IMG/VR virus record: IMGVR_UViG_3300020404_002796 | Span: 1-22,591 of that record | Origin: a virus | DNA length: 22,591 bases | Reading direction: 5' to 3' (one strand) | Part shown: positions 1-7,565 of the stretch, piece after piece | How the letters are laid out: the number at the start of each line of letters is the position of its first letter | Position numbering within the stretch: the stretch's first letter is position 1 | The notes under the pieces: model-generated | What the model was told of the DNA's origin: nothing | Databases searched by the model: none | Seen by the model: only the letters and a program-made list of their open reading frames with translations | Program-made: the position numbers and the translations under genes

Positions 1-614
1 TAAAGACTATCAAACTTAGTCCATTGCTCACCATTTACAGAAACTTTACATAAATTATGATCTGTTGTACCGTTTGTTTTAATATTAAAACTTTGCATCG
101 GCTCTCCTGTTCCCGTAACAGTTTGTCTATCTAATTCTCCCTGCATAATACTGGCTTGGACCCAATTATTATTTGACTTTGGTAAAAGAAACTCGTCTTT
201 TTGTGTCCTTATAAAATATGTCAAACCATTATTTTCATATTGTATTTTTGTATTTACAGGAATTATTAAATTACTACCAGCAACATCATCTGTCACACCA
301 GGTTTCCATCTAAATCTAATTTCTCCAGTGGCAGAAAAACCTCTTGTTGGGTCATGACCTGTAAGTCTAGCCATACCATATATAGATTCTGGCTGTTGAG
401 CAGTATATACGTTTTGTTCTACAACAGAATCTTCTATATAAAACATTAATAATTCATTTAATTCTGCCATGACTTCCATAAGCTGCGCAAATGGAGAAGC
501 CGTTGTAAAAAAGTCCCCGGCTCTATCATAAACTCTAGAAATATAACTAGTAGAGTCTTCAAATATCTGACCGGCTGTTGCCCTAGCTTTTGTTAAAAAT
601 TTAAAATCTGCCAT
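1..614 (-). CDS. Baseplate wedge protein, gp6/baseplate-J-like (3' end outside window)
   Basis: An open frame starts at the ATG at 612-614 and runs off the left edge, giving about 204 residues with no stop. The protein begins MADFKFLTKARATAG and contains the stretches PFAQLMEVMAELNELL, NVYTAQQPES and ARLTGHDPTRG. An N-terminal helical part, then this conserved 'ARLTGHDPTRG' region, then a beta-rich part is the pattern of gp6-type wedge proteins of T4-like phages (baseplate J family). These form the ring joining the baseplate wedges and trigger sheath contraction. It lies directly downstream of the gp25-like gene with a 13-base gap, the usual partner order in contractile tails. The start context is A/T only, with no Shine-Dalgarno sequence. 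The family call is from motif memory and neighbourhood; the C-terminal core domain is not visible. Confidence 0.62.
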   Translation of the reverse strand, partial: MADFKFLTKARATAGQIFEDSTSYISRVYDRAGDFFTTASPFAQLMEVMAELNELLMFYIEDSVVEQNVYTAQQPESIYGMARLTGHDPTRGFSATGEIRFRWKPGVTDDVAGSNLIIPVNTKIQYENNGLTYFIRTQKDEFLLPKSNNNWVQASIMQGELDRQTVTGTGEPMQSFNIKTNGTTDHNLCKVSVNGEQWTKFDSL

Positions 615-627
615 TCTTTTTTATTTT

Positions 628-984
628 TTATTCTATTAATACACCAACAGTGTATTTTGAATCTATTACTATATTTAACATAGCAACATCTCTTATTTCA
701 CCTTTAGTAAATTCAACACTTACCTGCACGTTATATTTATCAGCCAATGGACAGTAGTCTTCTAACTGATGGTTAATTTCTGATACTATTTGTTGTTCAT
801 TCCATTGAAAATCATATATCATATCTTCAAGACTTGCACCAAAATCATGGTTTCCTATAACTTCGCCTTTATTTGTAAATAAAATCGTTTCTATTTGTGT
901 CATTAAAGCCTTTATCTCATCCCCAGTGTGAATTATATTTTCATCATAATTAGGGTCTTCATAGTTATTAATATACAATTCCAT
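628..984 (-). CDS. Baseplate wedge protein, gp25-like
   Basis: The protein has 118 residues, close to the size of T4 gp25 (132). After a short variable N-terminus comes the typical GDEIKALMTQIETILFTNKG segment, then NHDFGASLEDMIYDF, then alternating strands ending KYTVGVLIE. This is the gp25/GPW/lysozyme-like fold of contractile tail baseplates and type VI secretion (TssE). It is structural, not enzymatic: it binds the sheath and helps nucleate sheath assembly. It lies between a structural gene upstream (17-base gap) and the gp6-like gene downstream, which supports the assignment. The start is the ATG at 982-984, in an AGATAAATAATTAATG context without a Shine-Dalgarno sequence. Confidence 0.8.
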   Translation of the reverse strand: MELYINNYEDPNYDENIIHTGDEIKALMTQIETILFTNKGEVIGNHDFGASLEDMIYDFQWNEQQIVSEINHQLEDYCPLADKYNVQVSVEFTKGEIRDVAMLNIVIDSKYTVGVLIE

Positions 985-1002
985 TAATTATTTATCTCTT
1001 TT

Positions 1003-1845
1003 TTATGAGTGAAACATCCAATCGACACCCTCATCTCCTTTAATTTCTTCTTTTACAGCCTCTAATTCAGTATCTCCCATGTCTTTGATACCATCATAAT
1101 TTATTTCAACCCCTCCTGGTAATTGAAACTGAAATACCGAAAGTTTAGAACCTATTGCTATTTTAACTTGCGCACAAACATATCTAAAAAAGATTTCATC
1201 ATCGTAAAGCGCACAATTTGGGATGCTTTCGTAAATTTCTAAAATTACATCTCCTTTAGGAGTATCTCCCATAAATTTTAATTCTCCAGTAAGTCTAGAA
1301 TAATGAAAACTTAACGGATTTTCAAGAATTTGCCTAGCCATATCGAAATAACTATTATTAATTACATAATACTGTAATTCTTCCGCAGATTGTGCGGCAC
1401 CTGTTCCTTGATATGAATTAGCAAAAAACATTTTTTCAATTGCAAAATCATTTCCTGCTGTAAATCTAAGGTCTAGACCGCTTCCAGTACCTCCCCATCC
1501 AGAAGAAAGGTCGTATACACCGTATATAGAAAAAACCTCATTAGAACCGTCTTCCAATTCCGGTGGAAAATTAAGAGTCCTAGTGGCTTTAAAAGGATCG
1601 CTACTAAAAACGGTTTTTGGAACATGAAAGTAGTTTTCTCTTAAACTATATTCATAATTTTTTCTAAACCACTTTACAGCTCTTTTGATTATGTTCTTAA
1701 CCTCTTTTGGAGGTAAATTTATAGGAACCATACAGGCTCCCGTTATTTCAGATGCAACCTCATCTATAAACACCTGCTCACATCCTTTTTCGTAGAATTT
1801 TGGGTTGTTTAAAAATTTATCGCTTCCATCTCTTATAATTCCCAT
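1003..1845 (-). CDS. Putative virion structural protein of the baseplate/neck region, family not recognised
   Basis: This 280-residue protein has no signal peptide or membrane segment. The N-terminal third contains a basic helix (NLPPKEVKNIIKRAVKWF) followed by a Tyr/Asn-rich segment (RKNYEYSLRENYF). The middle is Gly/Ser/Asp-rich with short strands (YDLSSGWGGTGSG), and the C-terminal end is acidic. It sits 7 bases downstream of the amidoligase-like gene and 17 bases upstream of gp25, inside the tail operon, so a virion or assembly role is likely. The KEVKNIIKRAVKWFRKNY segment resembles structural proteins of marine T4-like phages in my memory, but I cannot name a T4 counterpart; a neck or baseplate accessory protein is possible. 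The gene itself is secure; the function is inference from position. Confidence 0.5.
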   Translation of the reverse strand: MGIIRDGSDKFLNNPKFYEKGCEQVFIDEVASEITGACMVPINLPPKEVKNIIKRAVKWFRKNYEYSLRENYFHVPKTVFSSDPFKATRTLNFPPELEDGSNEVFSIYGVYDLSSGWGGTGSGLDLRFTAGNDFAIEKMFFANSYQGTGAAQSAEELQYYVINNSYFDMARQILENPLSFHYSRLTGELKFMGDTPKGDVILEIYESIPNCALYDDEIFFRYVCAQVKIAIGSKLSVFQFQLPGGVEINYDGIKDMGDTELEAVKEEIKGDEGVDWMFHS

Positions 1846-1852
1846 GTTTATT

Positions 1853-3163
1853 TTAATATTTTTTACTATTTATCATTTCGGTTTTTTCAAACTCAGCATT
1901 TGGCCCTGTTTTACCATGTCTAAATATGCCACCAATCATTCTACCATCAAACATCGTATCCCATTGATAAACGTAACAATTTGTTAATTGACACGTCCTA
2001 TTAGTATAACAAGACTCTACTTTTGAATCTTTTACCTGAGTACCTTGGTATAAATTGCATCTTTTAATATTTACAGAATTTAATTCACTTCTAAAAAAAT
2101 CACAATGCTCTAAAGTACCTGTAATTTTACAATCTACAAAGTCGTAATACTCTAAATCAAAACAATTATTTAATTCACCTCCGTTTACTTGAACTCTAGA
2201 AATATCACTATCATAGTTAATAGCTCCTTTTTTCAAACCACCATGACTTAAAAGTTTTATAACTCTCGACTTTATTTTATCCCAATAAAGGTCTATTATT
2301 TTAGGATGGTGTTTTAAGTCTACTGTTAAATCTATTTCTGGGTAATAATCTTTAATCTTAGTATGGTCAGCCATTATAGCAATAAATGGGTGATTTTTAT
2401 TAAGAATTCTTTTTAATTCTATAAGATTAAGATCGGTATATTTAGAATTGTTGCCAGTGTCCCATAATTGCATAAAAAATCGGTCAAGTAAATATAAAAT
2501 ATTAGAGGTTTTTTTATGATAATCTTTTCCTCCAATATATCTAAACTCTAAATATCCTTGAGCTAATTTTTCAAAATTAACTCCATAGTATTTTTCTTTT
2601 GGAAAATCAAAAACATGTGGGTTAACATTTTGTCCATTAAAGTAATTAGCCTCTATTTTAGGCATCACCCATTTTATAGACTTGGCATAAACACTATTTT
2701 CTCTTTCTGGAAACATTTTATAAACTTCGCGTTCATTAAATGTTAATACAAATTTAAGAGGGTCCATTTTAGAAATTAAACTGGGTTTTTCAGTTATTTT
2801 AGGATCGAAACTTAAATTTAAGTGTATCGAACTTTTATCTGTTGTATACCCATTATTATCAATCCAATTAAGAACGTTGATAATCATTATTCTTGCCTCT
2901 TTATAGGGAAGTGCTCCAGTGACCAGCTCTACTAAGCCTTTTCCACCAGACATATCCGGCTCGAGCTTAAACTCTTTATCGGTAGGTTTAAAATCGCTAT
3001 GCGCTTTATCTTCTATTCTAATTTTCTTTTTAAGTAGTTCTTTTAATTCTTTAGCAACATCTTCTACTTTTTTATCAGAATAAAACTCAAACTCTACACC
3101 AACCAATCCTGCTAATAGGATTTCCTCCTTACTTATGTCTTTTGTAATTTGATATGTGAGCAT
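1853..3163 (-). CDS. Amidoligase-like (GS-fold ATP-dependent carboxylate-amine ligase) enzyme fused to a C-terminal beta-helix
   Basis: This 436-residue protein seems to have two parts. Residues 1-220 carry spaced motifs of the glutamine-synthetase-fold ligases (gamma-glutamylcysteine ligase / amidoligase group): GVEFEF at 22-27 with E24 and E26, DMSGGKGLVELVT at 70-82 with E79, HLN at 114-116, and LEFRYIGG at 205-212 with E206 and R208. In known members such residues bind the metals, ATP and acidic substrate. From about residue 315 to 415 the sequence turns Asn/Cys/Tyr/Asp-rich with a short-period pattern (CDFFRSELNSVNIKRCNLY), as in pentapeptide-like right-handed beta-helices. A linker of about 90 residues lies between. 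The gene is 7 bases upstream of a structural gene in the baseplate operon and has a 109-base leader region. It may attach an amine or amino acid to a phage or cell-wall carboxylate. The motif order is seen; substrate and localisation are unknown. Confidence 0.55.
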   Translation of the reverse strand: MLTYQITKDISKEEILLAGLVGVEFEFYSDKKVEDVAKELKELLKKKIRIEDKAHSDFKPTDKEFKLEPDMSGGKGLVELVTGALPYKEARIMIINVLNWIDNNGYTTDKSSIHLNLSFDPKITEKPSLISKMDPLKFVLTFNEREVYKMFPERENSVYAKSIKWVMPKIEANYFNGQNVNPHVFDFPKEKYYGVNFEKLAQGYLEFRYIGGKDYHKKTSNILYLLDRFFMQLWDTGNNSKYTDLNLIELKRILNKNHPFIAIMADHTKIKDYYPEIDLTVDLKHHPKIIDLYWDKIKSRVIKLLSHGGLKKGAINYDSDISRVQVNGGELNNCFDLEYYDFVDCKITGTLEHCDFFRSELNSVNIKRCNLYQGTQVKDSKVESCYTNRTCQLTNCYVYQWDTMFDGRMIGGIFRHGKTGPNAEFEKTEMINSKKY

Positions 3164-3272
3164 GTAACAAGTATTATTTCTTTATATATCATGATAATCT
3201 AATAATACAATACACTATTACTCTATAGTTAAATATAATCAAAATAAACGACAAATAAAAATCTGGTGTAAA
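3164..3272. promoter_or_regulatory. 109-bp A/T spacer between the S1-like and amidoligase-like genes, possible minus-strand promoter region
   Basis: This is the largest non-coding gap in the window. On the minus strand it holds GATTATCATGATATATAAAG near 3180-3199, a variant of the TATCAT-plus-TATAAT-like pattern also found at 17645-17670, and TATATTTAAC/TATAG-like boxes near 3225-3240. No strong hairpin followed by a T-run is visible at the end of the S1-like gene. No clear Bacteroidota TTTG/TAnnTTTG promoter pair was found. Its length in an otherwise tight operon suggests a transcription start for the genes to the left, but this is inference. Confidence 0.3.
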
Positions 3273-4478
3273 TTATTTTTGTAATTTTAAGAAAATCTTT
3301 TTAGTTTCTTTTTCTATCCGAGTTATTATAACATTTATTTTATGTTTTGGTTTGTAAGCCTTTAAATCTTCAGCATTTTCAAATTCACTTACATGTAATA
3401 AACCAACAACACCTTCTTCAATTTCTATGAATAAACCATAGTCTTTACAAGATTTTACAGTTGCAGAAACCTCTAACGGAACTTTATATTTAGAATCAAC
3501 AGTATCCCATGGGTTAATTCTAATTTCGTCTTTTTGAGTTAAGGTTATTTTCTCATTAGAAATAATGTCTTTTATTTTAAAAGTTATCTCTTCTCCCGGA
3601 AGTATTTCTCTGTTTTTATGTCTGACTAAAGTATCTCCATCTAAATCATTTATGTGAATCATTCCGGTAAGACAATCGTTAAATTCACAAAAAACTCCAT
3701 ATTTTGCAGAACCAGTAACAGTTCCTTTGATGTCTGCTGTTAAATTATTTTTAAGCTCTTCAATTGTTTCTGGTATTAGGGTTTTAAGATATGCTCTATG
3801 AGAAACAACAATTGTTCCTTTTTCTTTTGAATAACTTACGGGAACAACATAAAGGTCCTTGTCTAATACTGAAGAAAAATCATGTAATTTATTAATTCCA
3901 GCTAGACTTCCCGGCATAAAACAATCGATACCTTTTATACTAACCATATACCCCGCCTCTTCCATCATTTTCTTAACATTTCCTATCCATGCAGTATCCT
4001 GTGTATCGATAGCACCATACATTTCTTGAAATGTTTTTCTTCTCATCCCTTCAGTTATACTTCCTTGAAGAGGTTGACTATCAATATCTGGATCTGAAAC
4101 AACAGTTACTTCACACTCTGAACCATATTCCAACGCTTGAACTAAAATAGGGTCTTCTTTGTCTAAATTTACAAAAACAAGCTGTCTATAACCTATGTCT
4201 ACAGTAGCTATATTTTCTTTTTTAGAATAAATTTTACCAGAATACTGTACTCCCTGCTCGACAGTAGAGATTATGTCATGTTCTTCCATGTGCCCAATCA
4301 TTTTATTGTATGTTTCTTGAGCATAAGGCTCTCTACAAAATACTTTGTGACTTGGGTCTTTAACTTTAATATGAGGGTTTGGGGTTCTTAATACTTTAGG
4401 ACACGTTGCTTCATATCCTTCCCAATCGAAATTGCCATCGGCGTCGAAAAAGTCTGCGTTAGATTTTAATTCAATCAT
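3273..4478 (-). CDS. Ribosomal protein S1-like protein with about four S1 (OB-fold) domains
   Basis: This 401-residue protein is built from S1-type RNA-binding domains. Two C-terminal copies are clear: residues 246-316 (KGTVTGSAKYGVFCEFNDCLTGMIHINDL) and 334-400 (SATVKSCKDYGLFIEIEEG, then VVGLLHVSEF). Between them lies INPWDTVDSKYKV, the inter-domain signature of bacterial bS1. Residues 158-230 (GNVKKMMEEAGYMVSIKGID, ending VVSHR) match a less conserved S1 domain, and 76-146 a degenerate one. Host bS1 usually has six domains and brings mRNA to the 30S subunit; this shorter form lacks two. It lies among virion genes, between the two longest spacers of the left half, so it may be expressed separately. 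It could act on phage mRNA translation, act as an RNA chaperone, or be packaged. Start is the ATG at 4476-4478, without a Shine-Dalgarno sequence. Confidence 0.8.
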   Translation of the reverse strand: MIELKSNADFFDADGNFDWEGYEATCPKVLRTPNPHIKVKDPSHKVFCREPYAQETYNKMIGHMEEHDIISTVEQGVQYSGKIYSKKENIATVDIGYRQLVFVNLDKEDPILVQALEYGSECEVTVVSDPDIDSQPLQGSITEGMRRKTFQEMYGAIDTQDTAWIGNVKKMMEEAGYMVSIKGIDCFMPGSLAGINKLHDFSSVLDKDLYVVPVSYSKEKGTIVVSHRAYLKTLIPETIEELKNNLTADIKGTVTGSAKYGVFCEFNDCLTGMIHINDLDGDTLVRHKNREILPGEEITFKIKDIISNEKITLTQKDEIRINPWDTVDSKYKVPLEVSATVKSCKDYGLFIEIEEGVVGLLHVSEFENAEDLKAYKPKHKINVIITRIEKETKKIFLKLQK

Positions 4479-4549
4479 TTTATTTTTTTAAGGTGTTCGT
4501 TAATTATATATCTATTTAAAATGTGGTATTATATTATCATAATAAAATA
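4479..4549. promoter_or_regulatory. 71-bp A/T spacer with a small perfect inverted repeat upstream of the S1-like gene
   Basis: At about 4539-4555 there is a 7-base perfect inverted repeat with a 3-base loop (CATAATA-AAA-TATTATG), overlapping the end of the gene at 4550-5035. Next to it on the minus strand is GATAATATAATACC and, closer to the S1 start, GATATATAATTAACG. No long T-run follows the hairpin, so it is a weak terminator at best; the TATAAT-like boxes could serve a promoter for the S1-like gene. All of this is pattern reading in very AT-rich DNA. Confidence 0.25.
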
Positions 4550-5035
4550 TTATGTTATGTTTATTATGGATGGAATAGGAGCCACCATGCTTATTTTTAT
4601 AGGAGATGCATTAGGGTATGCACCGCAAATAACAACACCGGGTGGTATTGTGATGTCTACATCTGCAAGTTTTATCTGAGTATTAATAGCCTTTGCCAAT
4701 AGAGGTATTACGTCTTCTCTCATCCACTCACATATTTGTTTCGAAATTTCTTTTGAAGCAAGAGTTGCCTCTTCCTTCCAAGCCTTCTTTTTAGCCTCTT
4801 CTGGGTCTATTCCAGGCGCCATTAAATTTTCTAAGCCCCATTCTGCCATCTTTTTATTAACGTCATATAAACCGCCTGAAGGCGTAACTAATTCTTCATT
4901 TTTAAAATTACTTGTTAAAAAATCATTATTTCTAATTGAAAGAGGGTCTCCTCCTTCTAGTCTAATTTGTAACATTTGTTCGCTTGAGGTTATAATACCT
5001 TGCATTGCTTTTTCTAATACTTTATCTACTAACAT
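4550..5035 (-). CDS. Uncharacterised protein of the baseplate operon, next to the spike gene
   Basis: This 161-residue protein is not recognised. The N-terminal half is mixed (LEKAMQGIITSSEQMLQIRL); residues 65-125 are helical and charged (WGLENLMAPGIDPEEAKKKAW); and the last 35 residues are hydrophobic and Pro/Gly-rich (VDITIPPGVVICGAYPNASP), like an exposed beta structure. It starts 8 bases downstream of the spike gene stop, so it is surely co-transcribed with it. A spike-tip or spike-associated role (the position PAAR proteins take in some contractile systems) is possible, but the PAAR metal-binding pattern is absent. The start context is AATAAATAATAAAATG with no Shine-Dalgarno sequence. 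The gene is well supported by context; the function is unknown. Confidence 0.55.
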   Translation of the reverse strand: MLVDKVLEKAMQGIITSSEQMLQIRLEGGDPLSIRNNDFLTSNFKNEELVTPSGGLYDVNKKMAEWGLENLMAPGIDPEEAKKKAWKEEATLASKEISKQICEWMREDVIPLLAKAINTQIKLADVDITIPPGVVICGAYPNASPIKISMVAPIPSIINIT

Positions 5036-5043
5036 TTTATTAT

Positions 5044-5799
5044 TTATTGGGTTTTACTTACTTGACTTAATTCTGTACTCGTTAAAGGTACTAAAGGCGG
5101 TGATGTTGGTAGTCCAAAACCAATCGCTGAATGGGTATGAGTATTAAAAAGGGTCTGAAAAGTGTTTCCCTTTATAAGTGATTCCATTGCGTTTTCACCT
5201 AATTCTACTTTAGGACTATTAATATGAACCTTAGAGGCTATAACTTCGGCATTTGCTGAAGTTTCGACAGTTATATCTGCCTCGGAATTTACATTAATTG
5301 TGTCAGTTGCTGTTATTTCAACCTGACCTTCTGTAAAAACATATATTTTATTTTCAGCATCTAGTTGAATTAATGGAGATTCTTTTGCTCCCGATCCTGT
5401 TGTAATTACTAAACCATCTTCAGGGCTCCAATAGACTCTTAAATTTCTCTCAGCATCATATACCAAAGATATACAATCTTGTGCAGCTTCACTGGCTTCT
5501 AAAACATCGGTTTTTAAATCTACATTTTGGTCTATTTGGTAAAAATATTCTGGATGATATATGTCTCCATTATCAAATCTTATAGCAACAATATCTCCTA
5601 TTCTGGGAACAGCGTGTGCTCCGGGAGCTGCTCTATTAGCAGGAGTAGCCCATGGAATATTTTCCGCAGGAATAGAATCAAACTTACCAAAAACTTTAAC
5701 TTTTATTCTACCATTAAAATTAGGATCGACATTATCTAACACTTCACCTAACCAGTGAGTATCTCTTAAGTTATCAACAATTAAATCTTCTACGTTCAT
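5044..5799 (-). CDS. Baseplate central spike protein, gp5/gpV-like (OB-fold plus beta-helix, no lysozyme domain)
   Basis: The protein has 251 residues. Residues 15-90 form an OB-fold of the gp5/gpV/VgrG type: WLGEVLDNVDPNFNGRIKVK, PWATPANRAAPGAHAVPRIG, and DIVAIRFDNGDIYHPEYFYQ. Residues about 130-205 are a strand-rich repeat region (ITATDTINVNSEADITVET) as in the triple-stranded beta-helix of spike needles. The end has the LFNTHTHSAIGFGLPTSPP signature common to phage baseplate assembly protein V. It trims down to a needle that pierces the host envelope, with the hub gene (7566-9065) as its docking partner. Unlike T4 gp5 it carries no lysozyme domain, so peptidoglycan cutting must come from elsewhere. 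The start context is GATAAATATAATATG. Confidence 0.85.
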   Translation of the reverse strand: MNVEDLIVDNLRDTHWLGEVLDNVDPNFNGRIKVKVFGKFDSIPAENIPWATPANRAAPGAHAVPRIGDIVAIRFDNGDIYHPEYFYQIDQNVDLKTDVLEASEAAQDCISLVYDAERNLRVYWSPEDGLVITTGSGAKESPLIQLDAENKIYVFTEGQVEITATDTINVNSEADITVETSANAEVIASKVHINSPKVELGENAMESLIKGNTFQTLFNTHTHSAIGFGLPTSPPLVPLTSTELSQVSKTQ

Positions 5800-5811
5800 A
5801 TTATATTTATC

Positions 5812-5958
5812 TCAATTTTCTGACCAATTTCTCAGGGTTTGTTCTATTTCTTCTGAGTAGTTTAAATATAATTGTATGTCTTCTGGTGAATCGCAAACTT
5901 CTCCTTTTATTAATCTTAAACAAAAAGCTGCTATTTTATCCTTCGTCTCCTGATCCAT
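5812..5958 (-). CDS. Small overlapping gene, 48 residues, uncharacterised
   Basis: Reading from the ATG at 5956-5958 to the TGA at 5812-5814 gives a 48-residue acidic protein (start MDQETKDKIAAFCLRLIKG, end LRNWSEN). It overlaps the end of the preceding gene (5936-7561) by 23 bases in another frame and fills what would otherwise be a 136-base gap, ending 12 bases before the spike start. Predicted as mostly helical, with Cys at 13 and 22 and Tyr at 31 and 34. Overlaps of this kind are normal in this genome and suggest translational coupling. No family is recognised; an assembly chaperone for the baseplate is one possibility from position alone. Confidence 0.6.
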   Translation of the reverse strand: MDQETKDKIAAFCLRLIKGEVCDSPEDIQLYLNYSEEIEQTLRNWSEN

Positions 5959-7561
5959 TTTCATAAACGTTTGAACTATCTAACTTCCTTTCTCTTTTCT
6001 TTCTAGCCGAGTTAATATTATCAGGTGCAAGCGGTGTTTCAGCCTGACTAGGTGTTATTATATTATCTGGTGATAACGCAGTTTCAGGTTCTGAAGGTGT
6101 TATCATATTTGCAGGTGCAAGTGGTGTTTCAGATTGAGAGGCCGGCATCATATTTTCAGGAGCGAGTGGAGTTTCAGATACACTTGGTGGAAATATATTC
6201 ATTTTAGGTAGAGCTCCTTCTTCAGCAACTGAGTTATTTTCTGTAGCTTTATTAACTAAATTCATTATTCCATTTATACTTCCTGCGTTTAGAGCATCTT
6301 GAATATTTGAAAGAGCATTTACACCGTAAACATTACCTAATAAAAGACCTCCTAATGTATCAGCAACAAATCTTCTAGCTGCTCCCGCTGCAGTATCCAT
6401 TAAATCTCCTATTAAATTAGGACCTGCATTTTCAATTTTTGCAGCAATACTATTTTGAAAATCTTCTGCACCTCTGTTAATCTCATTCTTGTATCCTTCT
6501 ATTTTAGACTCAACTAATTCTTTAATTTTGTCTCCTTTTTTAAAGCCGTCAACCTCTGTTTTTGCTAAATCTTTTAATTTATTTGCAGCTTCTCCTGGGT
6601 TAAATATCTTTTCCTTTGAAGAACCGGAATGTCCTATCTCTATGGGATTGGTAGTAATAGCCCCTCCACTAGGAGAATTTGCCCTACCGCTTACAGAATC
6701 TCCGTAACTTGCCTGTTGGGGAGGATTCTCTTGCCCAGGTTGAGGACCCACTACAGATTCTGCCATTCTGTTTTCAGCAATAGTGCCCTCAAACGCATTC
6801 ATATATTGTTTACTATAATATTTTATGATTTGATATCCTATTTGAAGACCTACACCTTCTAAAAGTTTAGGTTCAGCATTACTTATACCAGTAAGAAGTT
6901 CAATACCATTATCCAGTTTAAAATTACATTTTTTAAAATGGAGCATAAAATGGGCTTTATTTCTTCCCGCAAGCCCAGTATTAATTTCAAAATGCTTTCG
7001 AGGGTCATTTGAAAAATCATTTCTAGCCTTTTTACTAGTATCGTTTTTTCTTTTATGGAACCTTCTAGCGTCAGATACAATCACATACATATCAAAATAA
7101 TACATGTTATGTGGAAGAACCTCACACCACCTTGATATATCTATTGCAATATCTCTATACATGTCCATCAAACCAGTAATTAAAAGATCTGCAGATTCTA
7201 GACATTTTATTTTTAAAACTGCATCGTCTCCTCCTCTATAATTTTTCTTTAAATCATTAAAAGTAAAAGCCTTTTCTAAACCTTCTATTTCTTGAAAAGT
7301 CCATGGCATTTCTGTAATTAGTTTTTGAAAGTTTTTAGTAAACCTGGCGAGTTTATCAGCCCTTTCAACTTCACCTAAAGTATCTCTTAAAAACTCTTCG
7401 GCCATTCCATTAAATAATTTAGAATGGTGGAAGTCTATCATAATAAAAAAGGAAGTATATGTCGGGTCATGGTACTGATGCTGTGCATAACTTCTCTTTT
7501 GAAAGTGAGTTTTTGTATGATGCGGTTCTTCAGGTCCTACGTCTTTAAAATGTGTTGCCAT
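5936..7561 (-). CDS. Putative baseplate tube-associated protein (gp48/gp54-type position) with C-terminal tandem repeats
   Basis: The protein has 541 residues. Residues 30-240 look like a structural domain with DPTYTSFFIMIDFHHSKLF near the N-terminus, MPWTFQEIEGLEKAFTFND, and NYRGGDDAVLKIKCLESADL followed by LITGLMDMYRDIA and VLPHNMYYFDMYVIVSD. This order resembles tail-tube-fold baseplate proteins that start tube polymerisation in large myoviruses, as far as I recall. Residues 265-330 are a Pro/Gly/Ser-rich linker; 330-455 are Ala/Gly/Asn-rich helices (GAARRFVADTLGGLLLGNVY); 462-521 are four 15-residue repeats; the end is basic then acidic. It starts 4 bases downstream of the hub gene stop, so it is part of the hub/tube/spike block. 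Start ATG 7559-7561. The exact T4 counterpart is uncertain. Confidence 0.5.
   Translation of the reverse strand: MATHFKDVGPEEPHHTKTHFQKRSYAQHQYHDPTYTSFFIMIDFHHSKLFNGMAEEFLRDTLGEVERADKLARFTKNFQKLITEMPWTFQEIEGLEKAFTFNDLKKNYRGGDDAVLKIKCLESADLLITGLMDMYRDIAIDISRWCEVLPHNMYYFDMYVIVSDARRFHKRKNDTSKKARNDFSNDPRKHFEINTGLAGRNKAHFMLHFKKCNFKLDNGIELLTGISNAEPKLLEGVGLQIGYQIIKYYSKQYMNAFEGTIAENRMAESVVGPQPGQENPPQQASYGDSVSGRANSPSGGAITTNPIEIGHSGSSKEKIFNPGEAANKLKDLAKTEVDGFKKGDKIKELVESKIEGYKNEINRGAEDFQNSIAAKIENAGPNLIGDLMDTAAGAARRFVADTLGGLLLGNVYGVNALSNIQDALNAGSINGIMNLVNKATENNSVAEEGALPKMNIFPPSVSETPLAPENMMPASQSETPLAPANMITPSEPETALSPDNIITPSQAETPLAPDNINSARKKRERKLDSSNVYENGSGDEG
5999..6178 (-). repeat. Four-copy 45-bp in-frame tandem repeat
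   Basis: Four consecutive 45-base units (6134-6178, 6089-6133, 6044-6088, 5999-6043 in reading order) encode 15-residue units: SETPLAPENMMPASQ, SETPLAPANMITPSE, PETALSPDNIITPSQ and AETPLAPDNINSARK. The ETPLAP/DN core is kept while third codon positions differ, so the array is old enough to have diverged under protein-level selection. The Pro/Ala-rich, low-complexity unit suggests a flexible linker or a peptide binding site near the C-terminus of the tube-associated protein. Unit number may vary between related phages. Confidence 0.85.
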
Positions 7562-7565
7562 ACTA